DNA of 64,000 nucleotides. Origin: Fodinibacter sp963695175 (GTDB taxonomy: Bacteria; Actinomycetota; Actinomycetes; Actinomycetales; Dermatophilaceae). A program made the translations under genes and the position numbers. The stretch spans positions 682,001-746,000 of the forward strand of contig CAVOGG010000004.1 of NCBI GenBank assembly GCA_963695175.1. Reading direction: 5' to 3'. Positions 6,684 to 14,846 of the stretch are shown here, one piece after another. Within the stretch, counting starts at the first letter, position 1. The number at the start of each line of letters is the position of its first letter. Under the pieces are notes generated by a model that saw only the letters and a list, made by a program, of their open reading frames with translations, did not search any database and was not told the DNA's origin.

Positions 6684-8962
6684 GCTGCGACCTTCTCGGT
6701 GCTTGTTGCCACCTCCGCATCCTTGCACCCCCGGATGCGCCAGCCACGTTCTCCGAGTACGGCCACGACGGCGGGCAGTGCGACACCGCGCACGAGAGTC
6801 GCGTCGAGCAGCACCGCCGCGGCAAGGCCGACTCCGAGCTGTTTGAACGTGATGACGCCGAGGGTGGCGAAGATGGAGAACACGGCCACCATGACGATCG
6901 CGGCACTGGTCACGGTGCCGGCGGTCGCCGCGACACCTTCGGCAGCGGCCTTGCGCGGAGTCAGACCGCTCAGCCGTGCCTCACGGATGCGTTCGAGGAT
7001 GAGCACGGTGTAGTCCATTGACAGACCGAAGAGCACCACGAACATGAACAGTGGGAGCCAGTTGATGATCCGGCCGGTCGAGTGGAATCCGAGCAGGTGC
7101 TCGGCCCACGTGTGCTCGAAGACCGCGGTGAGGATTCCGTAGGCCGCCCCGACCGACAGCAGACTCAGCAGCATCATCGATGCCGCCAGTAGCGGTGCGC
7201 GGAACGTCAGCAGCAGCAGCAGGAAGCCGAGCAGCAGTACGAAGCCGATCACCACTGGCGTCACCTGGCTCATCCGGTGCGAGTAGTCCAAGCTGGAAGC
7301 GACGTTCCCCGTGACCAATGCTGGTGAGCTGACCCCGACGACCGTTGTGGCACTGCGGGCGACGTCTCCGCGCAGCTGGTCGACCGTGGTTTTGGCCGCG
7401 GAGGGGCTGACGTCGGGCATTGGCACGTCGACGCGAGCGAGGGTGCCGTCGGCCGAGACAGCGACGGTGACATTGCCGCGTCCACCGGTGGTGGCCAGTG
7501 CGCGATGACCGAGCTTGGCCAGGCCGGCGCGTGCCGTCGGATTCCCGAGGCTGTGCCCGGTCACGACGAGCTCCGCGTCTTGGGGGGCGCCGGGGAACGT
7601 CCCTTCGATTGCGTTGACGGCCTGAACCACAGGCAGGTTCGGAGGCAGATCGGATGATTGCAGGTCGCCTGTGTGCATACCGAACATCGGGACCGCGAGG
7701 GCGCCGAGCACGACGACCGAGCCGAGCAGAGCCAGGCGGGGACGGCGGGTGACGCCGCGGGCGAGTGCTGCCCACGCGCCCGTGGCGCGGCCGGCCCGAA
7801 GCTGGCGGCGGTCGCGAGCCGCGCTGCGGCGGCGGTGACCGGGGATGCGGCCGCGGTCAACCCGGTCGCCGAGGAGGGCGAGCATGGCGGGCAGCACCGT
7901 CAGCGAACCGACGACGGCGAGAGCGACGACCAGGATCGTGCCCAGACCGATGGAGAGGAAGTCACCGGCACCGGTGAGCAGCAAGCCGGCCAGAGCTGCG
8001 ATCACGGTGAGTCCAGCGATGAGGATCGCGCGGCCCACGGAGGATGCGGCGGCCTCGAGTGCAGAGTCGGACGTGGCCTTGCCGCGCTGCCGCGCAGGCC
8101 CGTGGCCCCGGCGTCGTTCCTCTCGTTCACGGCGCACATAGAACAGTGAATAGTCGACTCCGACCGCTAGGCCGATGAGGACGACAATGGCCGAGGTCGA
8201 TTCGCTGTTCGGCGCGAGGTGTGAGACGAGACCGAGCGCACCGATGGCGCCGGCGACCGCGGTGATGCCGAGAACCAGCGGCACACACGCCGCGACGAGT
8301 GCCCCGAACGCCAGAACCAGGATCACCAACGTGATCGGCAGTGCGATCAGCTCGGCGTGGCTCAGGTCCTTGCTGATCAGGTCGTTGATCGCCTTGGTCT
8401 GCGTGCCATCGCCAGCTTCACGCAGGACGGTTCCGGGGTGTGCCTGTTCGACGCGTGTATCGAGTGCCAGCAGGCCGCCGACCTGGTCTTGCGCCTTGTC
8501 AGGGTCGCCGCGCAGCTGGACTTGGACGAGTACAGCGCGGCCGCCGTCAGCGATCAACGCTCGAGACTGCGCTGGTCCGGTTACCGATGCGACCTGGGGC
8601 AGGGCGGCTGCTCGCTCTGTTAGGTCGGCGGCGGCGGCCGTGGCTGCACTCGGTGTCGCGGCGGTGATGAGGATGCTTTCGGACGCGGGGTGACGCAGTT
8701 GTTCGCGCTGCAGCAGGGCATCGGCCTTGGCCGACTGCCCGACCTCGGACTGCACGTTCGTCAGAGACTTGGTCCCGGCCGAGGCACCCATGAAGATGCA
8801 TGCGACGACGAGCAGAAGCCAGACGGCGATGATCGTCTTGGGGCGCCGTTGGGCGCCGCGCGCTGCGGCAGCCGCCAGTCGGCCGGTCGCGCTGCCCGCA
8901 TCGGCCGTTTCGCGGGGCTCCGTGGTGGGGCGAGCACGAGTGGGGGTGGTGGAAGCGGTCAT
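6680..8962 (-). CDS. MMPL-family RND transporter
   Basis: The 760-residue inner-membrane protein has the tandem MMPL layout. A first membrane helix (AVWLLLVVACIFMGASAG) precedes a large extracellular loop, a bundle of helices including IVVLIGLAVGVDYSLFYVRR, a second loop, and a second bundle with VVLFGLSMDYTVLILERIRE. The paired GxxxDY motifs in helices 4 and 10 carry the proton-relay Asp residues. Members export lipids, siderophores or drugs by proton antiport. It is the first gene of the operon with the kinase and regulator, an arrangement usually seen for stress- or drug-responsive efflux. The substrate cannot be read from sequence. Confidence 0.92.
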   Translation of the reverse strand: MTASTTPTRARPTTEPRETADAGSATGRLAAAAARGAQRRPKTIIAVWLLLVVACIFMGASAGTKSLTNVQSEVGQSAKADALLQREQLRHPASESILITAATPSAATAAAADLTERAAALPQVASVTGPAQSRALIADGGRAVLVQVQLRGDPDKAQDQVGGLLALDTRVEQAHPGTVLREAGDGTQTKAINDLISKDLSHAELIALPITLVILVLAFGALVAACVPLVLGITAVAGAIGALGLVSHLAPNSESTSAIVVLIGLAVGVDYSLFYVRREREERRRGHGPARQRGKATSDSALEAAASSVGRAILIAGLTVIAALAGLLLTGAGDFLSIGLGTILVVALAVVGSLTVLPAMLALLGDRVDRGRIPGHRRRSAARDRRQLRAGRATGAWAALARGVTRRPRLALLGSVVVLGALAVPMFGMHTGDLQSSDLPPNLPVVQAVNAIEGTFPGAPQDAELVVTGHSLGNPTARAGLAKLGHRALATTGGRGNVTVAVSADGTLARVDVPMPDVSPSAAKTTVDQLRGDVARSATTVVGVSSPALVTGNVASSLDYSHRMSQVTPVVIGFVLLLGFLLLLLTFRAPLLAASMMLLSLLSVGAAYGILTAVFEHTWAEHLLGFHSTGRIINWLPLFMFVVLFGLSMDYTVLILERIREARLSGLTPRKAAAEGVAATAGTVTSAAIVMVAVFSIFATLGVITFKQLGVGLAAAVLLDATLVRGVALPAVVAVLGERGWRIRGCKDAEVATSTEKVAA

Positions 8963-9044
8963 GCATCAAGTGTCGAAGCGAGCGAGCGGCCGGTCACTGG
9001 AGTCTCCCGGCATCTGATGCGCGGACGTCCCCCGAGTTGAGGGT

Positions 9045-9056
9045 GGGGTTAACCCC
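9045..9056. promoter_or_regulatory. Palindrome GGGGTTAACCCC upstream of the MMPL operon
   Basis: A perfect 12-bp palindrome lies about 80 bases upstream of the MMPL start. It is nested in a wider imperfect repeat: GTCCCCCG at 9027-9034 against CGGGGAC at 9061-9067. A NarL/LuxR regulator binds as a dimer to inverted repeats, so this is a reasonable autoregulatory operator. That role is inference. Confidence 0.45.
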
Positions 9057-9129
9057 CCTGCGGGGACATCGACGCGCGAGTCACAATCATTGAAAGACGG
9101 CTTCGTCGCGTCCGATGTCCGGGACCGCG

Positions 9130-9478
9130 GCAGGCCGGATGGTCCCCCCGCTACAAAGGAAAGAAACGCGCCGACGAAGAGGTGGTGGGCGACCAGGCCG
9201 ACGACGGCCAGAACCGCATCTGGCGCGAAGGGGTCGCCGCTGCCCAGACGCCGGACAAGGACCACGCCCACTACTACCGGGGCAACGCCGATCGCGACTC
9301 CGAGCGGCCATGGCGACCGCTCACCCCAGCCAGCGTGTGCGCCGACGCGATCGGGTCTTCGCAGTCCGGGCTCCTGATGGGCGAGGCGCAACGAACGCAG
9401 CGGCGATCAGCGCGACGCACAAACCGGAGGAGGCGACCAGCAGCCAGGCGGGAGGCAGCGAGTCGAACTCGCCCTAGG
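9130..9478 (-). pseudogene. Decayed membrane-protein gene with a frame break
   Basis: Two protein-like stretches lie in different minus-strand frames. Bases about 9395-9478 read EFDSLPPAWLLVASSGLCVA then LIAAAFVA. Bases about 9130-9390 read RLAHQEPGLRR, followed by PWPLGVAIGVAPVVVGVVLV and AVLAVVGLVAHHLFVGAFL. Together they would make three membrane helices of one protein, joined by a frameshift near 9390. Upstream, ERNRPWIGKKGLAVAGVTLF near 9480-9550 may be another piece. I do not recognise the family. The downstream end runs into the MMPL promoter region, so the true 3' end is unclear. Confidence 0.5.
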
Positions 9479-9795
9479 CGAACGGAACACCGCGAAGAGC
9501 GTGACGCCAGCCACGGCGAGGCCCTTCTTGCCGATCCACGGGCGGTTCCGTTCGGTCGGACAGAGGTGCTCGACGACCGGGACCGAGCAGGTGGCCGGCT
9601 ACTTCATCATTCGCTTGGCCGTGCGCCACGGTGTGATGGACGCACATCGCCGGATGCAGCAGCCACAGGTCGGCCGCCCCGGCCGCTTCCTGCCCTGACT
9701 GCTTGCTGCTTGAGCGGGCGCTTTGTCATCACGTTGTGACCCGGTCAGCGGCGATCGTGGATCGGCGGCGGTCCGGGTCATGCCACGATTTGCGT
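9479..9795. other. Degenerate stretch upstream of the decayed membrane-protein gene
   Basis: This interval contains a possible third fragment of the broken gene, a minus-strand stretch beginning VEHLCPTERNRPWIGKK near 9560. Otherwise it has only low-complexity frames. No start codon with a good binding site is evident and no RNA gene is seen. Confidence 0.4.
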
Positions 9796-10137
9796 GTGGA
9801 GGAACTCGAAGACGGCTGGCACAGCGGAGGTCGCGTCCTCTGGAAGGACTTCGAGTCCGACGGCGAGCACTACTCGATCGCTGGCGGCCCTCGTGGTGTC
9901 TCCTTGTGGTCGCAGGGCAACGCTGGCATCGACATTCCCAGCGCCGTGATCTATGGGATCTGGAGCACATTCGCTGGCGTCACGTCTCGAACCAACGTGG
10001 TGAAGGTGCGACGTCGGAGGTGGGGTCCGATCCGGTTGCAGGTGCTGTGTCGAGAGTTCCCCGAGTCCAGGAACCTTCTCGAGTGCGTCAAGACGGTCGA
10101 GCAGGAAGTGCGCGACGGCGGGGCCGGACCTTCCTGA
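9796..10137 (+). CDS. Hypothetical protein
   Basis: The frame is open from 9703, but the upstream part is arginine-rich and implausible. I prefer the GTG at 9796, which gives 113 residues beginning VEELEDGWHSGGRVLWKDFE. The body has an even composition with aromatic residues (GEHYSIAGGPRGVSLWSQGN, VIYGIWSTFAG) and ends in an acidic helix (ESRNLLECVKTVEQEVRDGG). I recognise no domain, signal peptide or membrane helix. It lies in the gene-poor accessory stretch and could be a remnant of a larger gene. Confidence 0.5.
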   Translation: MEELEDGWHSGGRVLWKDFESDGEHYSIAGGPRGVSLWSQGNAGIDIPSAVIYGIWSTFAGVTSRTNVVKVRRRRWGPIRLQVLCREFPESRNLLECVKTVEQEVRDGGAGPS

Positions 10138-10281
10138 CTCGCCATCACCCGGCAGCATCCGACCCTTGCGTCCTACGGTCCGACCGCGCTCGGCTCAACG
10201 GCGCGGATCGCGGCATGAGAGTGAAGGCAGGACCCTCAGTCGTTGTCGCTGCTGCTTGATCAGTGCTGGGGCACCCCAGTG

Positions 10282-10770
10282 TCAGGCCTGCCACACACGG
10301 TTGAGCTGGGCGCTGTAATAGGGAACGTTCAGGGCAAGGATGATCGACCCCAGCAGGCCCAGAAGCCCAGACGCCTCAGGTGACACACCGGAGGTGGTTT
10401 GTGCCTGCCGAATTCGATCGCCTGTGTTGTACATGCTGACGAGCCCAACGATGGGGATGAACAGTGACAGGACGGCCAAGCCGGGCTTGACCCTCACCGA
10501 GGGGTCGTAGTCGCGCAGTTCCCGGTTGATGTGGTGGTACCAGAACAGGTAGTAGATGCCGAAGGTCGGGATCAGGAGCAACCATCCTCCAATCGGACTG
10601 CGGGTCTTGCCCTGAGGCCCGGTACCGCTGACATCCCGCCTTTCCGGCGATGCGGGCGCAGGAGCGGGGACCAGGGCCGCAGCATTCGTAGGAGCAATCA
10701 CCTCATCGGGTGCCGACGCAGAGGGTTCCGGCGTGGTGCCGGGGGGAATGCTCGTGCTGTCCTGGGTCAT
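10282..10770 (-). CDS. DUF4234-like membrane protein
   Basis: The 162-residue protein has a proline/alanine-rich cytoplasmic N-terminus (residues 1-55). Membrane helices follow at about 60-78 (GGWLLLIPTFGIYYLFWYHH), 95-113 and 130-150. The IGGWLLLIPTFGIYYLFWYHHINREL segment followed by LRDYD is characteristic of DUF4234. The function of that family is unknown. It stands alone, with a start ATG at 10770 and no coupled neighbour. Confidence 0.7.
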   Translation of the reverse strand: MTQDSTSIPPGTTPEPSASAPDEVIAPTNAAALVPAPAPASPERRDVSGTGPQGKTRSPIGGWLLLIPTFGIYYLFWYHHINRELRDYDPSVRVKPGLAVLSLFIPIVGLVSMYNTGDRIRQAQTTSGVSPEASGLLGLLGSIILALNVPYYSAQLNRVWQA

Positions 10771-11174
10771 CGTGGCTCGCTTCTATCATTGGGCTAATCG
10801 GACCGTCGCACGTCGTGCGGCCAGGTGTTGAAGCTCAGTGTGCGGATGGCGGCCGGCAGGCTCCCATCCTGCTGGCCGAATCGCGCCGGTGTGCAGCGTA
10901 GCCGTGCCGTGACCCAGGTGGGCGTCGATTCGGGAAGCACGTGCAGCTGCGGGAATCCCGCTACCCGCCACAAAGTGGGCGCACATCAAGACGGCCCGAC
11001 CGCGCACTACTAGCGGCAACTGCGGACGCCCTACTCTTCCTGGTTCCGTGGACCCGGGGCGCGCTCTGTGTTGAGACAGAGGATGAAGGCCCTGACCTGC
11101 GGATGCGCGGTCGGGGCCTTCGCTCCGTCCGGCATCCGGAGCGCCTGGTCCCTTCGGGCACGTCTCGTCCTGGC
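10771..11174. other. Gene-free stretch containing a strong hairpin (11086-11120)
   Basis: No convincing coding frame is visible in these 404 bases. Positions 11086-11097 (AAGGCCCTGACC) and 11109-11120 (GGTCGGGGCCTT) form a 12-bp stem with one mismatch around an 11-base loop. It sits about 55 bases beyond the stop of the dihydrofolate-reductase-like gene, on the side where its transcript would end, so it may be that gene's terminator. There is no T-run, which is normal for actinobacteria. Confidence 0.5.
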
Positions 11175-11738
11175 TCAGCGCCTGGTCTCGTAGATGTTGA
11201 GCTGGATGCCGTTGGTGAACGTGCGGGTCTCGCGCAGGGTGAGCGTCTGCTTGTCCTCGGTGTCGGTCGGGAAGAGCCGCTTGCCGCTGCCGAGAATCAC
11301 TGGGAACACCATGAGGTTCCACTGGTCGACGAGGCCTGAGTCGTGGAGGGCTCGCGCGAGCGTCGGGCTGCCGTGCACCCCGATGGATCCTCCGTCGCCC
11401 TCCTTGAGGGCGCGGACTGCGTCGAGGTCGCGAACGACGGTGGTGTTGTGCCAGGTGGGGTCGTTCAGCGTGGTGGACACGACGACCTTCTCCATGGCGT
11501 TGAACTTGTCGGCGAAGTCGCCGTCGCGCTCGGGCCAGGCAGCGGCGAACCCTTCGTACGTCGTTCGGCCCAGCAGCAGGGTCTCGGTGGCGAAGGTTTC
11601 CTCGGCCTTGAACTCGTAGCGGGCCGGGTCCTCCTCGATGTCGAAGGTCCAGCCGGAGTGCCGGTAGCCCTCCTCGCCGCCGGGCGCCTCGACGACGCCG
11701 TCCAGGGAGATGAACTCGGTGACGTACAGGGTGCGCAT
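11175..11738 (-). CDS. Dihydrofolate reductase family protein (RibD C-terminal-like)
   Basis: The 187-residue protein shows the family pattern: MRTLYVTEFISLDGVVEAPG at the start, TETLLLGRTTYEGFAAAWPE, VVSTTL, GSIGVHGSPTLARALHDSGLVD and FPVILGSGKRLF. These form the Rossmann-like fold shared by DHFR and the RibD reductase domain, which binds NADPH. The start at 11738 is the ATG before RTLYVTEF, with GAGGACACC just upstream. Most members of this branch are of unknown substrate and are not the folate enzyme. It is monocistronic. Confidence 0.85.
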   Translation of the reverse strand: MRTLYVTEFISLDGVVEAPGGEEGYRHSGWTFDIEEDPARYEFKAEETFATETLLLGRTTYEGFAAAWPERDGDFADKFNAMEKVVVSTTLNDPTWHNTTVVRDLDAVRALKEGDGGSIGVHGSPTLARALHDSGLVDQWNLMVFPVILGSGKRLFPTDTEDKQTLTLRETRTFTNGIQLNIYETRR

Positions 11739-11876
11739 GGTGTCCTCTTCTCGGGTCGTGGCTGCCTCTGAAAACACCACGAAGGGGGAGCGACGAATGC
11801 GACACCCGGGCCGAGAAAAGTCAGGTGCGTTGGTCTCGACTGCGGCGGACCGGGCTCGGGCGCCCGAGTCGGCCTT

Positions 11877-12584
11877 TCAGTCCTTCGTCGCTGGGGTCTC
11901 GGCGACGCACAGGACTCCCGTGTTGCCGTCCTGGTCGGCGATCACGGTGAGCGACGGCGCGTCGCTGTCATCGACGACGGTCCCACCCGCGGCGACGGCG
12001 GCGGCGATTCGTTGCTCGGCCACCTCGGGCGCCACATAGACCTCGACGTGGAACCGCTGGCGCGGCGTCTTGTGCTCGTCGGTGTCCCCGAACCACAGGT
12101 TCGGTACCCGTCCCGTGGCGTCCCGGATCTCGTCCCCGGGGGTCCCGCGGCCCTGGGCCTCGGCGTCCCCGGTCAGCAGGGCGGCCCACACCGGGGCGAT
12201 GGTCGCGGAGTGGGCCGTGTCGAGGCCGAGCTCGATGACGCTGACCGAGGCCGGGTCGGCGTCGAGCCGGTGGTCGGCGGCGATCTCGGAGATCCGGCGG
12301 GCGAGGTCGACGTCCTGCTGAGTCGGCCATTCGACGACGTACTCGGTCCCCTCGTCGTCGCGGTAGATGGCGTCGGCGGTGACCAGCTTGAGGTCGACGT
12401 ACCCCTGGCCGATCGACACGCTCGGGTGATGTCCCAGCGCGTCGCCCGCCTCTCCCGCCGCGGCGACGAACCGTGCGCCGGTACCGAAGTCGTCGACCAG
12501 GAACCGGGCGTGCAGTCCCTGGGCCAGCTTGCGCCAGTCGGTCAGCTTGGCCTCGGCGATCTCTTCGCCCTTCAGCATGTCCAT
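11877..12584 (-). CDS. 4a-hydroxytetrahydrobiopterin dehydratase-like domain fused to a VOC domain
   Basis: The first half (LKGEEIAEAKLTDWRKLAQG to DALGHHPSVSIGQGYVDLKL) is a pterin-4a-carbinolamine dehydratase fold with the GHHP motif of the active site. From about residue 120 (VSVIELGLDTAHSATIAPVW) a glyoxalase/VOC domain runs to the C-terminus (TVIADQDGNTGVLC). With the start at 12584 the product is 235 residues; an ATG at 12629 would add 15. Single-domain dehydratases are about 100 residues, so this is a fusion known in actinobacteria and the catalytic role is unproven. Its partner substrate is unknown. Confidence 0.8.
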   Translation of the reverse strand: MDMLKGEEIAEAKLTDWRKLAQGLHARFLVDDFGTGARFVAAAGEAGDALGHHPSVSIGQGYVDLKLVTADAIYRDDEGTEYVVEWPTQQDVDLARRISEIAADHRLDADPASVSVIELGLDTAHSATIAPVWAALLTGDAEAQGRGTPGDEIRDATGRVPNLWFGDTDEHKTPRQRFHVEVYVAPEVAEQRIAAAVAAGGTVVDDSDAPSLTVIADQDGNTGVLCVAETPATKD

Positions 12585-12765
12585 GCTCTGTGAGCCTATC
12601 TGTGGCTCAGCTGCAGTGCTCGTGCTCATCGCGTCGCCCGCGATGCCGGGGAGTGCCTCTGGTGACATGCAGTCGATCCGGCGGAGGCCTGTATCGAGCA
12701 CGACCCGGCTGCGCACGGGCGGACTCGGCTGTCCAACTGCATGTTGTCAGGCGCGCCCCGGCACG

Positions 12766-13473
12766 TCACACCGACTGGCGGACGTGCTGCGTGAGGAAGT
12801 GGACCGCCCGCGACCACGCCTGCGCCGCGCACTCCGGGTCGTACGTTCCGATGAGGTTCTCGTCGTTGAGGAACGCGTGACCGGCCGGGTACAGGTGCAG
12901 CTCCGCCGGCGCCGGCTCCGATCGCTCGTCCAGGGCCGCGAACACCGACCGGACACGCTCCACCGGGATGCCACGGTCCTCGAGGCCGAAGTGGCCCTGC
13001 ACCGCGGCTCGGATGCGGGGCACGATCGACTCGTCGCGCGGCAGGCCGTAGAACGGCACGGCGGCACTGACCAGGTCGGGCCGTCGCGCGGCGAGGGCGA
13101 AGACGAAGCCACCGCCCATGCAGAACCCGATCGCGCCGACCGTCGAGCTCGTCACAGCGGGCAGGCCCACGAGGTAGTCCACCGCTCCAGCGAGGTCCTC
13201 GACGGCCCGCTCCACCGGCAGGCGCTTGAGGAGCGCGGCCGCCTCGGCGGAGTCGTGGGTCGTCGAGCCGCCGTAGAGGTCCGGGGCGAGGGCGACGAAC
13301 CCGGCCTCGGCCAGTCGCTCGACGATGCTCACCACGTGGGTCGTCAGGCCCCACCACTCCTGGATCACCACGACACCGGGCCCCGAGCCCGACCGGGGCA
13401 CCCGAAGGTAACCGAAGGCCTCGCCGTCACCACCGGGGAACCGCACGTTCTGCCGTCCTGGCTCGTCACCCAC
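12766..13473 (-). CDS. Dienelactone hydrolase family protein
   Basis: The alpha/beta hydrolase is 235 residues from the GTG at 13473. That start is chosen because GAGGAGG lies five bases upstream and the protein then begins just before the conserved strand. The nucleophile motif GFCMGGG carries the catalytic Cys, and the His is in YPAGHAFLND. GVVVIQEWWGL, with its Glu, is the classical DLH N-terminal signature. Members hydrolyse dienelactones in chloroaromatic breakdown, but many are general carboxylesterases. No pathway genes flank it, so the substrate is open. Confidence 0.9.
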   Translation of the reverse strand: MGDEPGRQNVRFPGGDGEAFGYLRVPRSGSGPGVVVIQEWWGLTTHVVSIVERLAEAGFVALAPDLYGGSTTHDSAEAAALLKRLPVERAVEDLAGAVDYLVGLPAVTSSTVGAIGFCMGGGFVFALAARRPDLVSAAVPFYGLPRDESIVPRIRAAVQGHFGLEDRGIPVERVRSVFAALDERSEPAPAELHLYPAGHAFLNDENLIGTYDPECAAQAWSRAVHFLTQHVRQSV

Positions 13474-13700
13474 GGCTGCCTCCTCGCGCCTGCGTCGGAT
13501 GCCGGCGACCGCGCGTTGCCGACGTGGAGAAACGTACGGCCCGCGACGCGTGAGGGGTCGCTCCGGTGCGCGACACGTGCGGCAGCCGTGCGATCGGCTG
13601 TTCGGACAGTGTGGTCCGGAAGTGACCACGGCACGCGCCCGCGGTGACTAGCGTCCGGACTGCTCTGCGAGCTGCGCAGCGCCACGGATGAAGAGGTCAG

Positions 13701-14831
13701 ATGAGTGCTCCAGCCGGGTGGTATCCCACCCCGGATGGCCGGCAGATGTACTGGGACGGATCCCGCTGGACGGGTGCGCCCGCAACGACACCCGCTCGCC
13801 GCGCAGTCGCCACCTGGATCGGCTGGGGCGGGTTGTGCCTCGTGGCGATCCTGGGCGTCGCGATCGCGCTCGCCGTCGTCGGAGGAGCCACCGCAGACCC
13901 GCAGGACCAGGCTCCCACGCATGCACTCTCGTCCGAGATCGCTTCGCCCTCACCGGCCGTGGCGAGCCCGTCGTCATCGGTCGCCCCCACCCCGACCGCG
14001 ACCGCGGCCGGGACCCCGACCCCGAGCCCGACGCCGTCGGCCACCTCGCACCCGACGCCGCCGACCAAGGCGGCCAAGGGCACCGCGCTCGCCGCCGCCG
14101 ATGCGCTGACCGTGAAGGGCCGCGCCCCGAAGACCGGGTACTCGCGAGACCAGTTCGGGCAGGCCTGGTTCGACACCGACCGCAACGGCTGCGACACCCG
14201 CAACGACATCCTCCGCCGCGACCTCACCGACCGGGACATGAAGAACTCGTGCAAGGTCCTCGCCGGCACCCGCGCACCCGACCCGTACACCGGTAGGAGC
14301 ATCCGTTTCGTCGTCGGCGGGGGCAGCGAGATCGACATCGACCACGTGGTCGCCCTCTCGGACGCCTGGCAGAAGGGGGCCGCCACGTGGCCGGCCGGCA
14401 AGCGCCTGGCGTTCGCCAACGACCCCCTGGTCCTCCTGGCGGTCGACGCCGGGGCCAACCGCTCCAAGGGCGATGGGGATGCCGCGACCTGGCTGCCGCC
14501 GAACCGGTCCTACCGCTGTCAGTACGTCGCGCGACAGGTGGCCGTGAAGGTCAAGTACCAGCTGTGGGTCACCGCCGCCGAGCGCGATGCCATGGTCAGG
14601 GTGCTGTCCGCGTGCCCCGGCACCCGCCTGCCCGACCCCGGCACGGCCCCCACGGTTGCTGCCCTGCCCACGAAGCGGGCCGCGCCCGTGCCGGCGCCCG
14701 AGGCCCCCTCGAGCACGTACTACGCGAACTGCGCCGCCGTGCGGGCCGCTGGGGCGGCTCCGCTACGTGTCGGCCAGCCCGGCTACTCGCGCACGCTCGA
14801 CCGTGATGGCGACGGCGTGGCCTGCGAGTAA
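13701..14831 (+). CDS. Membrane-anchored HNH nuclease with DUF2510 and excalibur domains
   Basis: This 376-residue protein has a DUF2510 motif at residues 1-30 (GWYPTPDGRQMYWDGSRW) and one membrane helix at about 38-58. A Ser/Thr/Pro/Ala-rich linker runs to about 115. A DUF1524/GmrSD-type HNH domain follows, with GSEIDIDHVVALSDAWQKGA, the Asn-Asp (FANDPLVLLAV) and NRSKGDGDAATWLPPN motifs. The C-terminus is an excalibur calcium-binding domain ending DRDGDGVACE. The layout predicts an extracytoplasmic, calcium-dependent DNase tethered to the membrane. AGAGGTCAG precedes the ATG. Roles in DNA uptake, nutrition or competition are all possible. Confidence 0.9.
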   Translation: MSAPAGWYPTPDGRQMYWDGSRWTGAPATTPARRAVATWIGWGGLCLVAILGVAIALAVVGGATADPQDQAPTHALSSEIASPSPAVASPSSSVAPTPTATAAGTPTPSPTPSATSHPTPPTKAAKGTALAAADALTVKGRAPKTGYSRDQFGQAWFDTDRNGCDTRNDILRRDLTDRDMKNSCKVLAGTRAPDPYTGRSIRFVVGGGSEIDIDHVVALSDAWQKGAATWPAGKRLAFANDPLVLLAVDAGANRSKGDGDAATWLPPNRSYRCQYVARQVAVKVKYQLWVTAAERDAMVRVLSACPGTRLPDPGTAPTVAALPTKRAAPVPAPEAPSSTYYANCAAVRAAGAAPLRVGQPGYSRTLDRDGDGVACE

Positions 14832-14846
14832 CCACCGGCGCGAGCG

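Noticed and set aside
10825..11013. A 62-residue plus-strand frame in the gap before the reductase gene
   Set aside because: Composition is not protein-like, there is no binding site, and the opposite strand looks equally open.
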